Source: Mycobacterium sp. 155 (GTDB taxonomy: Bacteria; Actinomycetota; Actinomycetes; Mycobacteriales; Mycobacteriaceae). Taken from it: a stretch of DNA of 64,000 nt. The translations under genes were made by a program, and so were the position numbers. Below the pieces are notes generated by a model. The model was given only the letters and a program-made list of their open reading frames with translations. It had not been told where the DNA came from and made no database searches. Positions 8,010 through 16,381 of the stretch are shown here, piece after piece. The stretch spans positions 83,521 through 147,520 of the forward strand of contig NZ_KB892706.1 of assembly GCF_000373905.1 (NCBI RefSeq). Reading direction: 5' to 3'. Each line of letters starts with the position of its first letter. Position 1 is the stretch's first letter.

Positions 8010-10631
8010 TCACCGGCCCGGGTCCGGCCACAACAGGGTCTCATTCATCACATGCGCTGCCGTGTAAGCGATCTCGGTATACGGCACATCAGCCTTGCGG
8101 GGGCTCCACATCGTCAGCAACTCAGCCGCACGGGCCACGTTGTGATAGGCCCGCGCCGCCGGGGAGGCGTGCTGTGACTCCACACTGTAACCGGGGCGTT
8201 CACTGCCGCTCCGCAGCACAGACGGCCAGAGGCCGCTGATTTCCAGTTCTTCCCAATGCTTTTCGCTGACCTGCTCGCCGCGGCCGAGCACTTCCACCAC
8301 CTCGCGGATCACCGGAGGAACCGCAACCTCCTTGACCGCCGACGCCCGCGACAACGCGGTGCTGACCGCCGTGACGGTCGCATCCCAGGCCTCCGAACGA
8401 TCAGGGCTTCCCGTGACCCCCGTCAGCCGCGCATACAAAGCCGGATCAAGGGTCTCCAAACGGTGCATGTGCCGTTCGTCCAGCGGTGCAGGGTCCGCCT
8501 CGGCGGGAATCGGCGACTGGCCAAGGGCGCAATCCATATAGTGCGGGACCCCCGCATTACGAGCTGGAAGCGACGAACCGCCATGGCCGGTCGACACCGC
8601 CAACGCATACAACTCGATGTTCGGGTCGTGCTCCGCGAGCAACTCCGCATACGCCAGCATCGTTTGCGCCGGGTTGGCCCACCCAAACCACCGCATCCGA
8701 AACTGTGTGCCAAGCCCCGAGTCGCAGAACAACATTCGCGCCGACCGCGGAACGAACACCCCCGTCGGAATGAATCCTGCGCCCTCGTTACTCACCACCA
8801 CCGTCTCCACGCCCGACGGTGTCCTGAACATTCCCACACACCAATCCACAACGCCATACACCCGCGATGCGTGGGCCAACTGGAACACCAGCTGGGATGC
8901 CGCCGCCAACAGTGGATCCTGCGATGCTGACTTCACACCAGCGGCTGCCCCCGCAGCCGCACCCACACCCGACGACGCCACACCCGGCGGCAACGCCGCC
9001 ACCGAAGGGGCCGCGGGCTGAGACGGAGCCGACGAAGACGAAACAATCGGAGCCGACCCCGCCGCCGGAGACGTCATCGCGGCCGCGGACGCGACACTCT
9101 TCACCGGCACATCGGAATTGAACGGTGGCAATGGGCCCACCGGAGCAGAAGGGACCCCACCGCCCGCCGCAGACACCGGAGCTATGGATGCATTGGGTGC
9201 CGACGATGCGAGCGCACCAGGAGCAGAGGTCGGCCAGCCCGCTGCGGCGCTCACCGGAGCCGGGCCGGGCGAAAACGCCCCGGTGGGCGCTCCGCTCCCA
9301 ACACCCGATGGTGGAGGTGATGCAGCGGGCGGCGGCAGCAACGGCGCAGCGCCGCCGCCAGCCCCCAGACCCGCATTGAACCCGCGCGAAAAATCGCCAG
9401 GACCTGCACCAGCTCCCCCGCCGGCGCCCAGGCCCCCCGCACCCCCGCCTGCCCCCAATCCGGGCGGCGACGTCAATGCACTCGACAGAGGCGTAGCCCC
9501 GACCCCAGCCCCCGGCGAGGACACCCCACCCAATCCAGAGCTCAAGCCGGATGTGGACGGCATCTTGAAAACACTTGCGCCGCTTGAAGCGCCTCCGAGC
9601 GCTGACGCAGGGCTACCGCCCCCTGAGCTGGCCATATTTGTCGGAGGTATGAATGCACCCGCGCCCTGTCCGGCACCGAACTGCATCGCTTGATTGGAGT
9701 CCGACAGGCCACCTTTTGAGCCGCCGGGAGTGTTTGCCCCGTCCGCGTCGCTGCTCAGCGGATCGGAGAAGCCGCCGTTTCCGCCGGAGCCTCCCGTCTG
9801 GTGGCCCTCACCCAGCGGTTGTCCTGTCTCTGAGTGACCCCCGTTGGATCCGGCTCCGCCCTTGGTGCCAGTGCCACTTCCCCCGCCTTGATGGTCACCG
9901 CTGAGGCCGGGCGAGCCGTTGTGCTGAGGACCTTCTGCCGGGGGACCGAAATGTCCGCCCCCTTCTGGCATTCCGTCGCGGCCGGGGCTTCCGGGGCCGC
10001 CGCCACCTCCGCCGAAGCCAAGCTGCTGCGCCCCGGATGTGCCGGCTGCGGGATTAGCGCCGCTATTGCCCGGTTGTGTACCAGATGTCGGAGGTGTGCC
10101 AGCTTCAAATCGTGTCAGCTCTCCTGAAATATGGCCTGCAGCAGCAGCAGCAGCCGCGGTCGCGGCTGCACGGGCCTTTGCGATGACCTCAGCGATCGCC
10201 GCATGCAACGCAGCCGCTACACCGGGGTGATTCATGCGCCGGGCTTGCCCTTCGAGGCGGCGAATCTCCTCATGGGCCTCGCTGTCGATCTTGTCGAGGT
10301 CCTCGCGCAGGCCGTAGATCGTGCGAGCGACCTCGTCGGCTGCGGTCGCCATGTTCCCGTAGAGCTCGCCGTGCTGGGACAGCAGCATCGACGATTTGTA
10401 TGCCGAGTTGATGAAACCATCTACGCCAGAACCCATCTGATCCGATGCAGGGAGGCTCGTGGCCGTATGCCGGATCGCCGTGGAGTCCTGCACCAGTTCA
10501 GTTGCTTTGCGGCGCAGCCCATCAGCGGAATCGGACCACATCGCGGGGTCGGTACTCGGCCACGCTCCTCCAATGATCATCGCCGAAAAGGTGCGGTGCG
10601 GCATGGCCGCCAGGCCGGCGGGAGCTACCAC
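8010..10631 (-). CDS. Very large ESX-associated protein: helical N-terminus, Gly/Pro-rich linker, C-terminal domain
   Basis: 873 residues. Residues 20-170 are helical with an EspB/PPE-like look (WPSTDPAMW, later YGLRE at 106-110, a YxxxE motif). About 170-600 is Gly/Ser/Pro low complexity. From about 610 a folded domain begins (VYGVVDWCVGMF, then FVPRSARMLFCDSG and WFGWANPAQTM). From memory this C-terminal part resembles the DUF5631/DUF5632-type domain of Rv3899c/Rv2082-like proteins; that is tentative. The GTG at 10631 overlaps the preceding stop; ATGs at 10604 and 10580 are alternatives. Likely an ESX substrate or cell-surface protein. Function unknown. Confidence 0.6.
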   Translation of the reverse strand: MVAPAGLAAMPHRTFSAMIIGGAWPSTDPAMWSDSADGLRRKATELVQDSTAIRHTATSLPASDQMGSGVDGFINSAYKSSMLLSQHGELYGNMATAADEVARTIYGLREDLDKIDSEAHEEIRRLEGQARRMNHPGVAAALHAAIAEVIAKARAAATAAAAAAAGHISGELTRFEAGTPPTSGTQPGNSGANPAAGTSGAQQLGFGGGGGGPGSPGRDGMPEGGGHFGPPAEGPQHNGSPGLSGDHQGGGSGTGTKGGAGSNGGHSETGQPLGEGHQTGGSGGNGGFSDPLSSDADGANTPGGSKGGLSDSNQAMQFGAGQGAGAFIPPTNMASSGGGSPASALGGASSGASVFKMPSTSGLSSGLGGVSSPGAGVGATPLSSALTSPPGLGAGGGAGGLGAGGGAGAGPGDFSRGFNAGLGAGGGAAPLLPPPAASPPPSGVGSGAPTGAFSPGPAPVSAAAGWPTSAPGALASSAPNASIAPVSAAGGGVPSAPVGPLPPFNSDVPVKSVASAAAMTSPAAGSAPIVSSSSAPSQPAAPSVAALPPGVASSGVGAAAGAAAGVKSASQDPLLAAASQLVFQLAHASRVYGVVDWCVGMFRTPSGVETVVVSNEGAGFIPTGVFVPRSARMLFCDSGLGTQFRMRWFGWANPAQTMLAYAELLAEHDPNIELYALAVSTGHGGSSLPARNAGVPHYMDCALGQSPIPAEADPAPLDERHMHRLETLDPALYARLTGVTGSPDRSEAWDATVTAVSTALSRASAVKEVAVPPVIREVVEVLGRGEQVSEKHWEELEISGLWPSVLRSGSERPGYSVESQHASPAARAYHNVARAAELLTMWSPRKADVPYTEIAYTAAHVMNETLLWPDPGR

Positions 10632-11266
10632 TTGATACCCAAATCCCCGCAGGCCGTGATCGGACCGTTGTAGGCGGCCATGCTGTCAGTCCAAATCGCA
10701 TCTTGATAGGGCGGGAGAGGACCGGTCCGCAGGCCAGCCACAAGAATCTGCCGATCGTCGATGTAGCGCTGCAGCGAATGCCGCAGAAAAGGCTGTACAT
10801 CCGAATGCGCGTCGAGCGCTTCTTGTGCCCGGTGCGTCCAGTCCTTCGTGTCCGTCACGAATTGGGGGGTCGCTGCGTCGCGGTCCGGCGTTCCCGCTGC
10901 GCCAAGATTCGTGTAGGCGTTGGACACCCGGTCGCTGTCCCCCATTATCGGCGCGATCGCGGTGCACAGCGCTCTATCGGCCACTGTCGTGTCACCGGCT
11001 TGCGATGGCGCCGAGCTCGTGGAGCTTGCGGATGATGCGGATGTTGCCGGCTGGCGTACAAGCGCGACCACCCCCACCACGAGGGCGGCGGCAGACAGAA
11101 GGATAGCTAGCGCGATGCCCAGCCCGGCGAGTAATCCGCCGCGGCGGCGGGGTCGCTGCTCGGGGGGCGGGGTCCACCACGGGCCTGCGGGGGCGTTGGG
11201 CGGGAAGCCGCCCGCAAGGCCCGGAGCCTGGCCCCCCGACTCGCTCTGCCCTTGGGTCGTCGACAT
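10625..11266 (-). CDS. Single-pass membrane protein of the ESX cluster, unknown function
   Basis: 213 residues: a Pro-rich cytoplasmic N-terminus ending in RPRRRGG, one transmembrane helix at about 45-69, a Ser/Ala-rich stretch, and a roughly 120 residue outside domain with two Cys (CTAIAPIMGD and ITACGDLGIKW) that could form a disulfide. The positive-inside rule gives an N-in topology. It ends within the start of the large 8010 gene, so the two are coupled in translation. Mycobacteria have many small membrane proteins of this plan; I do not recognise a specific family. Confidence 0.6.
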   Translation of the reverse strand: MSTTQGQSESGGQAPGLAGGFPPNAPAGPWWTPPPEQRPRRRGGLLAGLGIALAILLSAAALVVGVVALVRQPATSASSASSTSSAPSQAGDTTVADRALCTAIAPIMGDSDRVSNAYTNLGAAGTPDRDAATPQFVTDTKDWTHRAQEALDAHSDVQPFLRHSLQRYIDDRQILVAGLRTGPLPPYQDAIWTDSMAAYNGPITACGDLGIKW

Positions 11267-11367
11267 GGATCCAGCTTAAACGGCTTTGCCGGTGGTGAAA
11301 TCTCCAAATTCCTGGCGGCTGCCCACCGAACCTCGCCGGCGCGGCAGAAGGGGCCTGGGTGCAGGGG

Positions 11368-11760
11368 TCATGACCAGTCAAGACCTTGAGTGCGGAACTC
11401 CTGCAAGGAGGCCTCCACAGCTTCGTTGCCCGCCTGGAGCAAGGTGTTCAAGAGCCTCTCTAAACCGAGGTTGTCGAGTTGCTGCGCGATCTGGTCGTGG
11501 ATGTACAACTCCACAAGCCGCCCATCGCTGCCCAGCGTCAACCGCACTAGCCCATCGGGGTCCTGGACTTCGGTGCGCAACGCGGCATACCGGGCCAGCA
11601 GGTCATCGAGAAGTGAAGCGGCAGCCCCGAGTTCGGCTTGAGAGAACTTGACCTTCTCGGCGTCGCCGAGATCGTCAAAGTTGGCCGCCTCGGCACCGAG
11701 CGCCCGCGCCGAGTAGACACTCGCAGCGTCATCACGGTCGGCCATCCCCTCCCCCGTCAT
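11368..11760 (-). CDS. YbaB/EbfC-fold protein, EspL-like
   Basis: 130 residues. The core DPDGLVRLTLGSDGRLVEL followed by a long C-terminal helix is the YbaB/EbfC strand-strand-helix pattern. In ESX-1 the YbaB-like protein EspL is encoded next to espB and acts in the cytosol to support EspB and related substrates. Here the ATG overlaps the stop of the EspB-like gene (ATGA at 11757-11760), so the pair is translationally coupled. A second ATG (11745) preceded by GGGGGAGG is possible. A DNA-binding nucleoid role, as in bacterial YbaB, cannot be excluded, but context favours a secretion chaperone. Confidence 0.65.
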   Translation of the reverse strand: MTGEGMADRDDAASVYSARALGAEAANFDDLGDAEKVKFSQAELGAAASLLDDLLARYAALRTEVQDPDGLVRLTLGSDGRLVELYIHDQIAQQLDNLGLERLLNTLLQAGNEAVEASLQEFRTQGLDWS

Positions 11761-13445
11761 GACTCCTCGCTGGGACGAACGGTGGTAATGCGTCTGACCA
11801 CCGACGCGGCGCGACGTTCCGGAGTGTCAGACGGCGGGTCGGGCTCCCTGGGCGGCGCGGTCGCCGACACAACGGCCAACCGGTCGGCGCTCACCTTGCC
11901 CGTCACCGCCTCAGAGTGCGGAACCTGCGGCACAACAACCTTTTTCGAGCCAGAATCTGGAGCCTTACCACCACCGGACGATCCAGGGCCACCGCCCATC
12001 GCACCCATCGGCATACCCATCGGCATGACCCCCGGCGCGCCTCCGCCTGCGCCCTGTCCGAGCTGCGTGCCAGCACCGGCGGGAATCGCCGGGGCGGCCG
12101 GCGGCGACCCCGTCGAGGGCAAGACGCCAGCCGACAGCGGCCCACCCGCGGCCGGGGTGGTCTGTCCACCGCCGCCGATGCCGTCACCACCACCGGCCCC
12201 GCCGGAATCCACCCCACCACCGGGCGATCCCGCCCCGCCACCGGCGGGATCACCGGTGTCCAGACGAGCATCAGCCTTCGGCGCCAGCACACCCGACAGG
12301 CCCTGCGTCGCCGCCGAGGCTGCCTGCGTACCGGCCTGCATCAAGGCCTCGGGCACCGCCGCCACCGACGACACCAGGCCACCCAGTAGTCCACCCGCCG
12401 CTCCCAGCACCGTCGGGATCATCGAGGGCAGCATCCCCGCCAACTCGCCAGTGCCCGACGAGGACGCGGCGGCCGGGGAATCGGCGCCGCCCGGCGATGT
12501 AGCCCCTGTTGTCGGATCGGAGGGCGCTGAACTCGACGGGTCCTCCGCCGCAGCGGACCCATCTGACGGCCCGTCAGCCGAACTGGACGGGTCGCCGCTG
12601 GTGGTGGTGTCCGTCGCTGCGTGATAGGCGGTGTAGCCGGCCACAGCTTGGGTGTTCAGGGCGCGCTGATCGCCTTCGGCCTGGGCCAACGGCACCGCAT
12701 ACGCACCCCCGGTGCGCGCGTTGGCCACCGCGATCTGCTCCACCCGACGCTGGGCGGCAGTGAACTCCGCCGGAGCGGGAATGTCCTGGCCCGCCTGGAC
12801 ACGTTCAGCGGCGTGCATGCCGGCCTGGCGCGCCAAGGCCCCCGCGCGCTGCCCGGCGGCCTCAAAGCCGGTCGCGTAGTTGAGCAGGTGTGCACTGACC
12901 GCGGGCGCGGCGTGCGGGGAGTCCAAGACATCCGGGAGATGGTCGACCACCGAGCGCACCGTGGCCGCCGCATCAGCGGCAGCCGTTGACACCCGCGACC
13001 ACGAGTCGGCGAACGCCTGACCCGCCGACGGGTCACCGGCATGGGTGGCCCGGGCCAGCGCCTCACCGCTGGCGGCGGGAATCGGTGCCAGCGGTGCGCG
13101 CACATCAGCGGGCAGCGGCGGGGCGGGCGGCGCAGCACCCACCAGGTGCCGGCCGCCCCCGCCAGCGGCGCCCAAGCTGCCGATCAGGGCGGCGTTGGCC
13201 TCATCGGTGGCGACATATCCCGTCGCGGCCACCCCCAACTGCTCGGCGGTAGCCACCAATCCGGCGGCCTGGGCGGCCAAGCTGGCGGCCAGGGACGCAC
13301 CCGCAGTGGACAGCCGCGTCGCAGCGCCCAGCGAAGCTGGATCGGCACCCAGCGCCGGGTGGACGGGATCGGCGCCCGCCACCGCGGCGAGCGCCTCGGT
13401 GAGACGCTGGGCGGCGGCGACCAGACCCGCCGGGTCGACCTTCAT
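11757..13445 (-). CDS. EspB-like ESX substrate
   Basis: 562 residues with the EspB plan. A PE-like hairpin ends in YVATDEANA (77-85). A PPE-like helical part follows, with FADSWSRV near 150, where EspB has its WxG-type turn. Then comes a long Gly/Ala/Pro-rich region containing GVMPMGMPMGAMGGG, close in style to the GMGMPMG stretch of EspB, and a charged tail. EspB is exported by ESX-1 and oligomerises outside the cell. Its neighbours here are an EspC-like gene and two YbaB-fold genes, a set reminiscent of the espC/espL/espB genes. I infer an EspB-like secreted oligomer; overall sequence identity to EspB is probably low. Confidence 0.68.
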   Translation of the reverse strand: MKVDPAGLVAAAQRLTEALAAVAGADPVHPALGADPASLGAATRLSTAGASLAASLAAQAAGLVATAEQLGVAATGYVATDEANAALIGSLGAAGGGGRHLVGAAPPAPPLPADVRAPLAPIPAASGEALARATHAGDPSAGQAFADSWSRVSTAAADAAATVRSVVDHLPDVLDSPHAAPAVSAHLLNYATGFEAAGQRAGALARQAGMHAAERVQAGQDIPAPAEFTAAQRRVEQIAVANARTGGAYAVPLAQAEGDQRALNTQAVAGYTAYHAATDTTTSGDPSSSADGPSDGSAAAEDPSSSAPSDPTTGATSPGGADSPAAASSSGTGELAGMLPSMIPTVLGAAGGLLGGLVSSVAAVPEALMQAGTQAASAATQGLSGVLAPKADARLDTGDPAGGGAGSPGGGVDSGGAGGGDGIGGGGQTTPAAGGPLSAGVLPSTGSPPAAPAIPAGAGTQLGQGAGGGAPGVMPMGMPMGAMGGGPGSSGGGKAPDSGSKKVVVPQVPHSEAVTGKVSADRLAVVSATAPPREPDPPSDTPERRAASVVRRITTVRPSEES

Positions 13446-13452
13446 AACCCGC

Positions 13453-13764
13453 TCACAATCCGTTCAGCCGAGTCAGCGCCGCAGCGAAGTCCTGCCCAGT
13501 GGGCATCCCCTCGACCACCGCGTCGGTCCCCCACAGTTCGACCAGCGCTTGGCGCTGTGCCGACTGGCCCTCGAAATAGGCGGCGTCGGCGCAGGCCATG
13601 ATCCGCTGGGCCAGCTTGCGGCCCGGGCCCCGCATCGCCGACGGCTCAAGCTGCACACCGAGGACATTGCCGCGGGCAGCGACCCGGACCCACACCGCCC
13701 CATCGGGGGTGGAGTGCGAAAACGACTGCTGCTCGACCGGCAGGGACGGATCATCCGCGGTCAA
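13453..13764 (-). CDS. Second YbaB/EbfC-fold protein of the cluster
   Basis: 103 residues with the YbaB-like core HSTPDGAVWVRVAARGNVL, then helices that end in DFAAALTRL. The likely start is TTG at 13764, overlapping the end of the EspC-like gene, with GAGAGG upstream. It lies immediately before the EspB-like gene, which has the other YbaB-like gene after it. This arrangement suggests a chaperone for the EspC-like or EspB-like neighbour. The fold call is from the strand pattern only. Confidence 0.55.
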   Translation of the reverse strand: MTADDPSLPVEQQSFSHSTPDGAVWVRVAARGNVLGVQLEPSAMRGPGRKLAQRIMACADAAYFEGQSAQRQALVELWGTDAVVEGMPTGQDFAAALTRLNGL

Positions 13765-14065
13765 GCCGCAGCCTCTCGGCGTTGTTCTCGTCGACCGCGA
13801 CGTACCGGGCGGCTTCGATCCGCAACTTCTCCGCGGTGTTGCGGTGCTCGTCGCTGTGCTCGCGCAGCGCAGCGTCGCGGGCGGTCAGCACGTCGGCCAC
13901 CGCGGCTTTGACCTGATGCATGATCGGACCGTAGGTGCTCACGGCGGCATGAATATCCCGACCAGCGCGGCGGGCGGCCTCAATTGTTGCGGCCACAGCG
14001 TCATGCTGGTCGGCGACCTCGTGGAACACCGCGGGGTCGATCCGGGCTTCGTAGTGCTCACTCAC
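13751..14065 (-). CDS. EspC-like ESX substrate
   Basis: 104 residues matching the EspC (ESX-1 excreted factor) family in length and layout. It begins ARIDPAVFHEVADQHDAVA, has STYGPIMHQVKAAVADVL where EspC has its THGPY segment, and ends LRIEAARYVAVDENNAERL. YVAVD (88-92) fits the YxxxD/E export motif at the place EspC carries it. The GTG start at 14065 has GAGGAG 8 bases upstream. In ESX-1, EspC is co-secreted with EspA and forms filaments. Here the next gene downstream is a YbaB-fold protein, then an EspB-like gene. The family call is good; function on this plasmid is inferred. Confidence 0.75.
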   Translation of the reverse strand: MSEHYEARIDPAVFHEVADQHDAVAATIEAARRAGRDIHAAVSTYGPIMHQVKAAVADVLTARDAALREHSDEHRNTAEKLRIEAARYVAVDENNAERLRLDRG

Positions 14066-14098
14066 AGGCGTAACTCCTCTTCAGCAAAGTTAGCGGAT

Positions 14099-16108
14099 TC
14101 AGCGCGGACTTGATGTCGACGCCAGGGCCGGCTTGGCTGCGCCGGGGGCGCCCGGGGAGGCCGCCGACAGCGTCGTCGGGTCGATCCAGCCCAGAAAGTC
14201 GGGGCTGGAGCTCACCGCGGACAGCGCCACGATCTGCCCGTTCGAGAACGCCTTCACCGGGCTGGCCGCCACCACATAGTGATCCTTGAACATGCCCAGG
14301 TCGCCGCAGGAAATCTGCGACGGATCAAGCGGGTTGGTCACCGGTGTGCCCGGCGGAGGCAACTCCATGCCGGCCTGGCGGTAGGCCGTATCAATCGGGG
14401 TGCCCGATTGATACGCCTGCACCGCTGAGGCCAGGGCCGGGGTTTTCGCGGTCGCACTGGACCCGTCCGGCAGCGACACCGTCGACGTCGGTGCGGGCGC
14501 GCCAGCCGGGGCTGCCGGTGGTGTCCCGTCCCCCGGTGTCGCCGCCGGCTGCGGATCACTGGGCGGTGACGCCGATTGGCTGCCCGCCACCGGGGTGGCC
14601 TCCGCAGCGGCGGGCTTGCCGCTTGCGCTGTCCGCGCCGTCGCCGGCGGCCTTACTCACCGGCACGGACTGATCGGTCGGCGCATCGGTCTTATCAGCAG
14701 TGGCCGGGTTGTCCCCGCGGGTGGCGGTGCTGTCGGCGGGTTGGGGCTGCTGGCCCAGTTGGGATGCCAACCCCGTCAACGGCGCGGCGCTGCCCAGCAG
14801 AGGGCCCAGACCGAGCGGGTCGCCGCCCAGACCGCCCGAGCCCAGGCCGCCCAGCCCACCCAGCGCAGAGGGCAGCATCGAGGCCAACGAGGACATCGGA
14901 TCGGTTCCCATTCCCGTTGTCAGCGAGCCGGGATCGGGAATCGAGGTGCCGGGCATCGGGTCGGCCGGCGGCACGCCCAGATCGGCCATCCCCGGGTCGG
15001 TAAGGGAAGGAGCAACGAGCTGGGGAACCGGCTCGGCCGGGTGAGGAACCGGATCGGCGGGCGTGGGCGTCGGGTCGCCCGCCGCCGACTGACCGTCTGC
15101 GGAGTCAGCCGCATAGAAACCGGTCAGGGCGCTGATGGCCTTGGACTGATCGTCGGCGGTCAACGTACCGGAGGTCACCACCGCGTTGATCTGCTGGACC
15201 TGGCTGCGCAAGAACTTCAAGAACGCCTGCTGACCGGCCGCAGTGTCGATCGACATCGCGGGATTGTCCACCGCCTCGACGAGCTGCTGCTGAATATCGT
15301 TGAGCTGCTGTTGCCCGTCGGCGGTGCTGGCATGGGCGGTCAGCATCGCCTCGGTCAGCTGATCCTCGGCGGCGCTGATCTGGCTGTACTGGCCCCGTAA
15401 TTCGCCCTGAAGCCGGGTGACCGCCTCGGCCGCCTTACCCGACTGCTGCTCATCGGTCTGCAACGGCGCCCCGGCCGGATCCGATGATGCGGGCTTGGCC
15501 CCGGGGGCCGCGTCGGCTGTGAACTGGTCGGCCGTGATCGGCGTGCCCGCCTTGGTGAAATACTGTTGCTGCCCGTTGGGCCCCAAGGTGTAGTAGTCGC
15601 CCGCCGCGTTTTTCGGTGTGAGAACACCGCTTTCGTCGTGGTAGCCGTACGGCGACGGGGTGGGCTTGTCCAGCAGGGGGGCCACCTGCTGGCCAGCGGG
15701 GTCGACCGGGGCGACCTTGCCCCCCTCGTCGCGGCGCAACGCCACCGGGAACACCGGCTCACCGGTGCCGCCACCGGGCCGCACCGGTGACACCGATCCA
15801 TCGGTGTTGAGCAGATACGTTGCACCCGTTGAGGTGTCGTGATAGGCCAGCGACCCGTCGGTGGGCACCGGCGTCCCGTCACCGAACACCAGATAGCGGT
15901 CCCGCAATGGATCGCCGGTGTTGAAATGCATATTCGGATCGCCGTAGGCCGCCCTGGCCTTGTCCAACACGTGACCCCAGTAGGAGTCCGAGCGCGCGAT
16001 CGTGTCGGCGAACAGCCCGTCGCCGGGCCGCCACCCCGCCTCCCAACCCCCGTCGATGGGCTCGTAGTGATGCCAATAGGTGGGGTCGTCGAACGTCTTC
16101 GCCGTCAT
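14099..16108 (-). CDS. Large DUF4226-like ESX-associated protein
   Basis: 669 residues. The N-terminal 170 form a Trp/Tyr-rich folded part (YWHHYEPIDGGWEAGW). About 215-320 is helical with GQQAFLKFLRSQVQQINAVV, which parallels the helix GQQALLRALRARVSQERQVV of the peptidase at 16382-17449 and suggests a shared DUF4226-type domain. From 330 to 550 it is Pro/Gly low complexity. The last 110 residues are a folded domain with TAYRQAGMELP and ISCGDLGMFKDHYVV. There is no signal peptide, so if it is exported, ESX is the likely route. The domain name comes from family memory and should be confirmed. Confidence 0.55.
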   Translation of the reverse strand: MTAKTFDDPTYWHHYEPIDGGWEAGWRPGDGLFADTIARSDSYWGHVLDKARAAYGDPNMHFNTGDPLRDRYLVFGDGTPVPTDGSLAYHDTSTGATYLLNTDGSVSPVRPGGGTGEPVFPVALRRDEGGKVAPVDPAGQQVAPLLDKPTPSPYGYHDESGVLTPKNAAGDYYTLGPNGQQQYFTKAGTPITADQFTADAAPGAKPASSDPAGAPLQTDEQQSGKAAEAVTRLQGELRGQYSQISAAEDQLTEAMLTAHASTADGQQQLNDIQQQLVEAVDNPAMSIDTAAGQQAFLKFLRSQVQQINAVVTSGTLTADDQSKAISALTGFYAADSADGQSAAGDPTPTPADPVPHPAEPVPQLVAPSLTDPGMADLGVPPADPMPGTSIPDPGSLTTGMGTDPMSSLASMLPSALGGLGGLGSGGLGGDPLGLGPLLGSAAPLTGLASQLGQQPQPADSTATRGDNPATADKTDAPTDQSVPVSKAAGDGADSASGKPAAAEATPVAGSQSASPPSDPQPAATPGDGTPPAAPAGAPAPTSTVSLPDGSSATAKTPALASAVQAYQSGTPIDTAYRQAGMELPPPGTPVTNPLDPSQISCGDLGMFKDHYVVAASPVKAFSNGQIVALSAVSSSPDFLGWIDPTTLSAASPGAPGAAKPALASTSSPR

Positions 16109-16154
16109 CGACGTCTACCGTGCCTGCCGACGGGTCGCCACCGCGGGACCGCCG

Positions 16155-16307
16155 TCAGAACGCGCCACGGCCCAATCCCTCCTCAAGGTCGCGGGGGGCG
16201 GCGAACACCGGTGGGTCCACCGGCGGGGTGTCTTCGCCAAATAGCTTCTGCGCCCGCGACAAAGCGGTGAAAACCTGCGTCAGCAGCTGGTCTTTTGTCG
16301 TGTCCAC
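16155..16307 (-). CDS. Small protein sharing the RAxxLFG N-terminal motif
   Basis: A 50-residue frame from GTG at 16307, with AAAGGA 6 bases upstream, to TGA at 16155, filling the gap between the large 14099 gene and the peptidase. It reads as one helix, QLLTQVFTALSRAQKLFGED, then Pro-rich. ALSRAQKLFG lines up with VLGRAHSLFG and VLSRAESLFA at the same distance from the starts of the next two genes upstream. It therefore looks like a stand-alone copy of their N-terminal helix. Function unknown; it may be a partner or a docking peptide for the DUF4226-like proteins. Confidence 0.6.
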   Translation of the reverse strand: MDTTKDQLLTQVFTALSRAQKLFGEDTPPVDPPVFAAPRDLEEGLGRGAF

Positions 16308-16381
16308 TGAGAATCCTTTCTCGCGTGAGATCGAGCCTAATGCCGCCGCGATGGGGCGTTAGGCGCGAATTTTTCGGCCCG

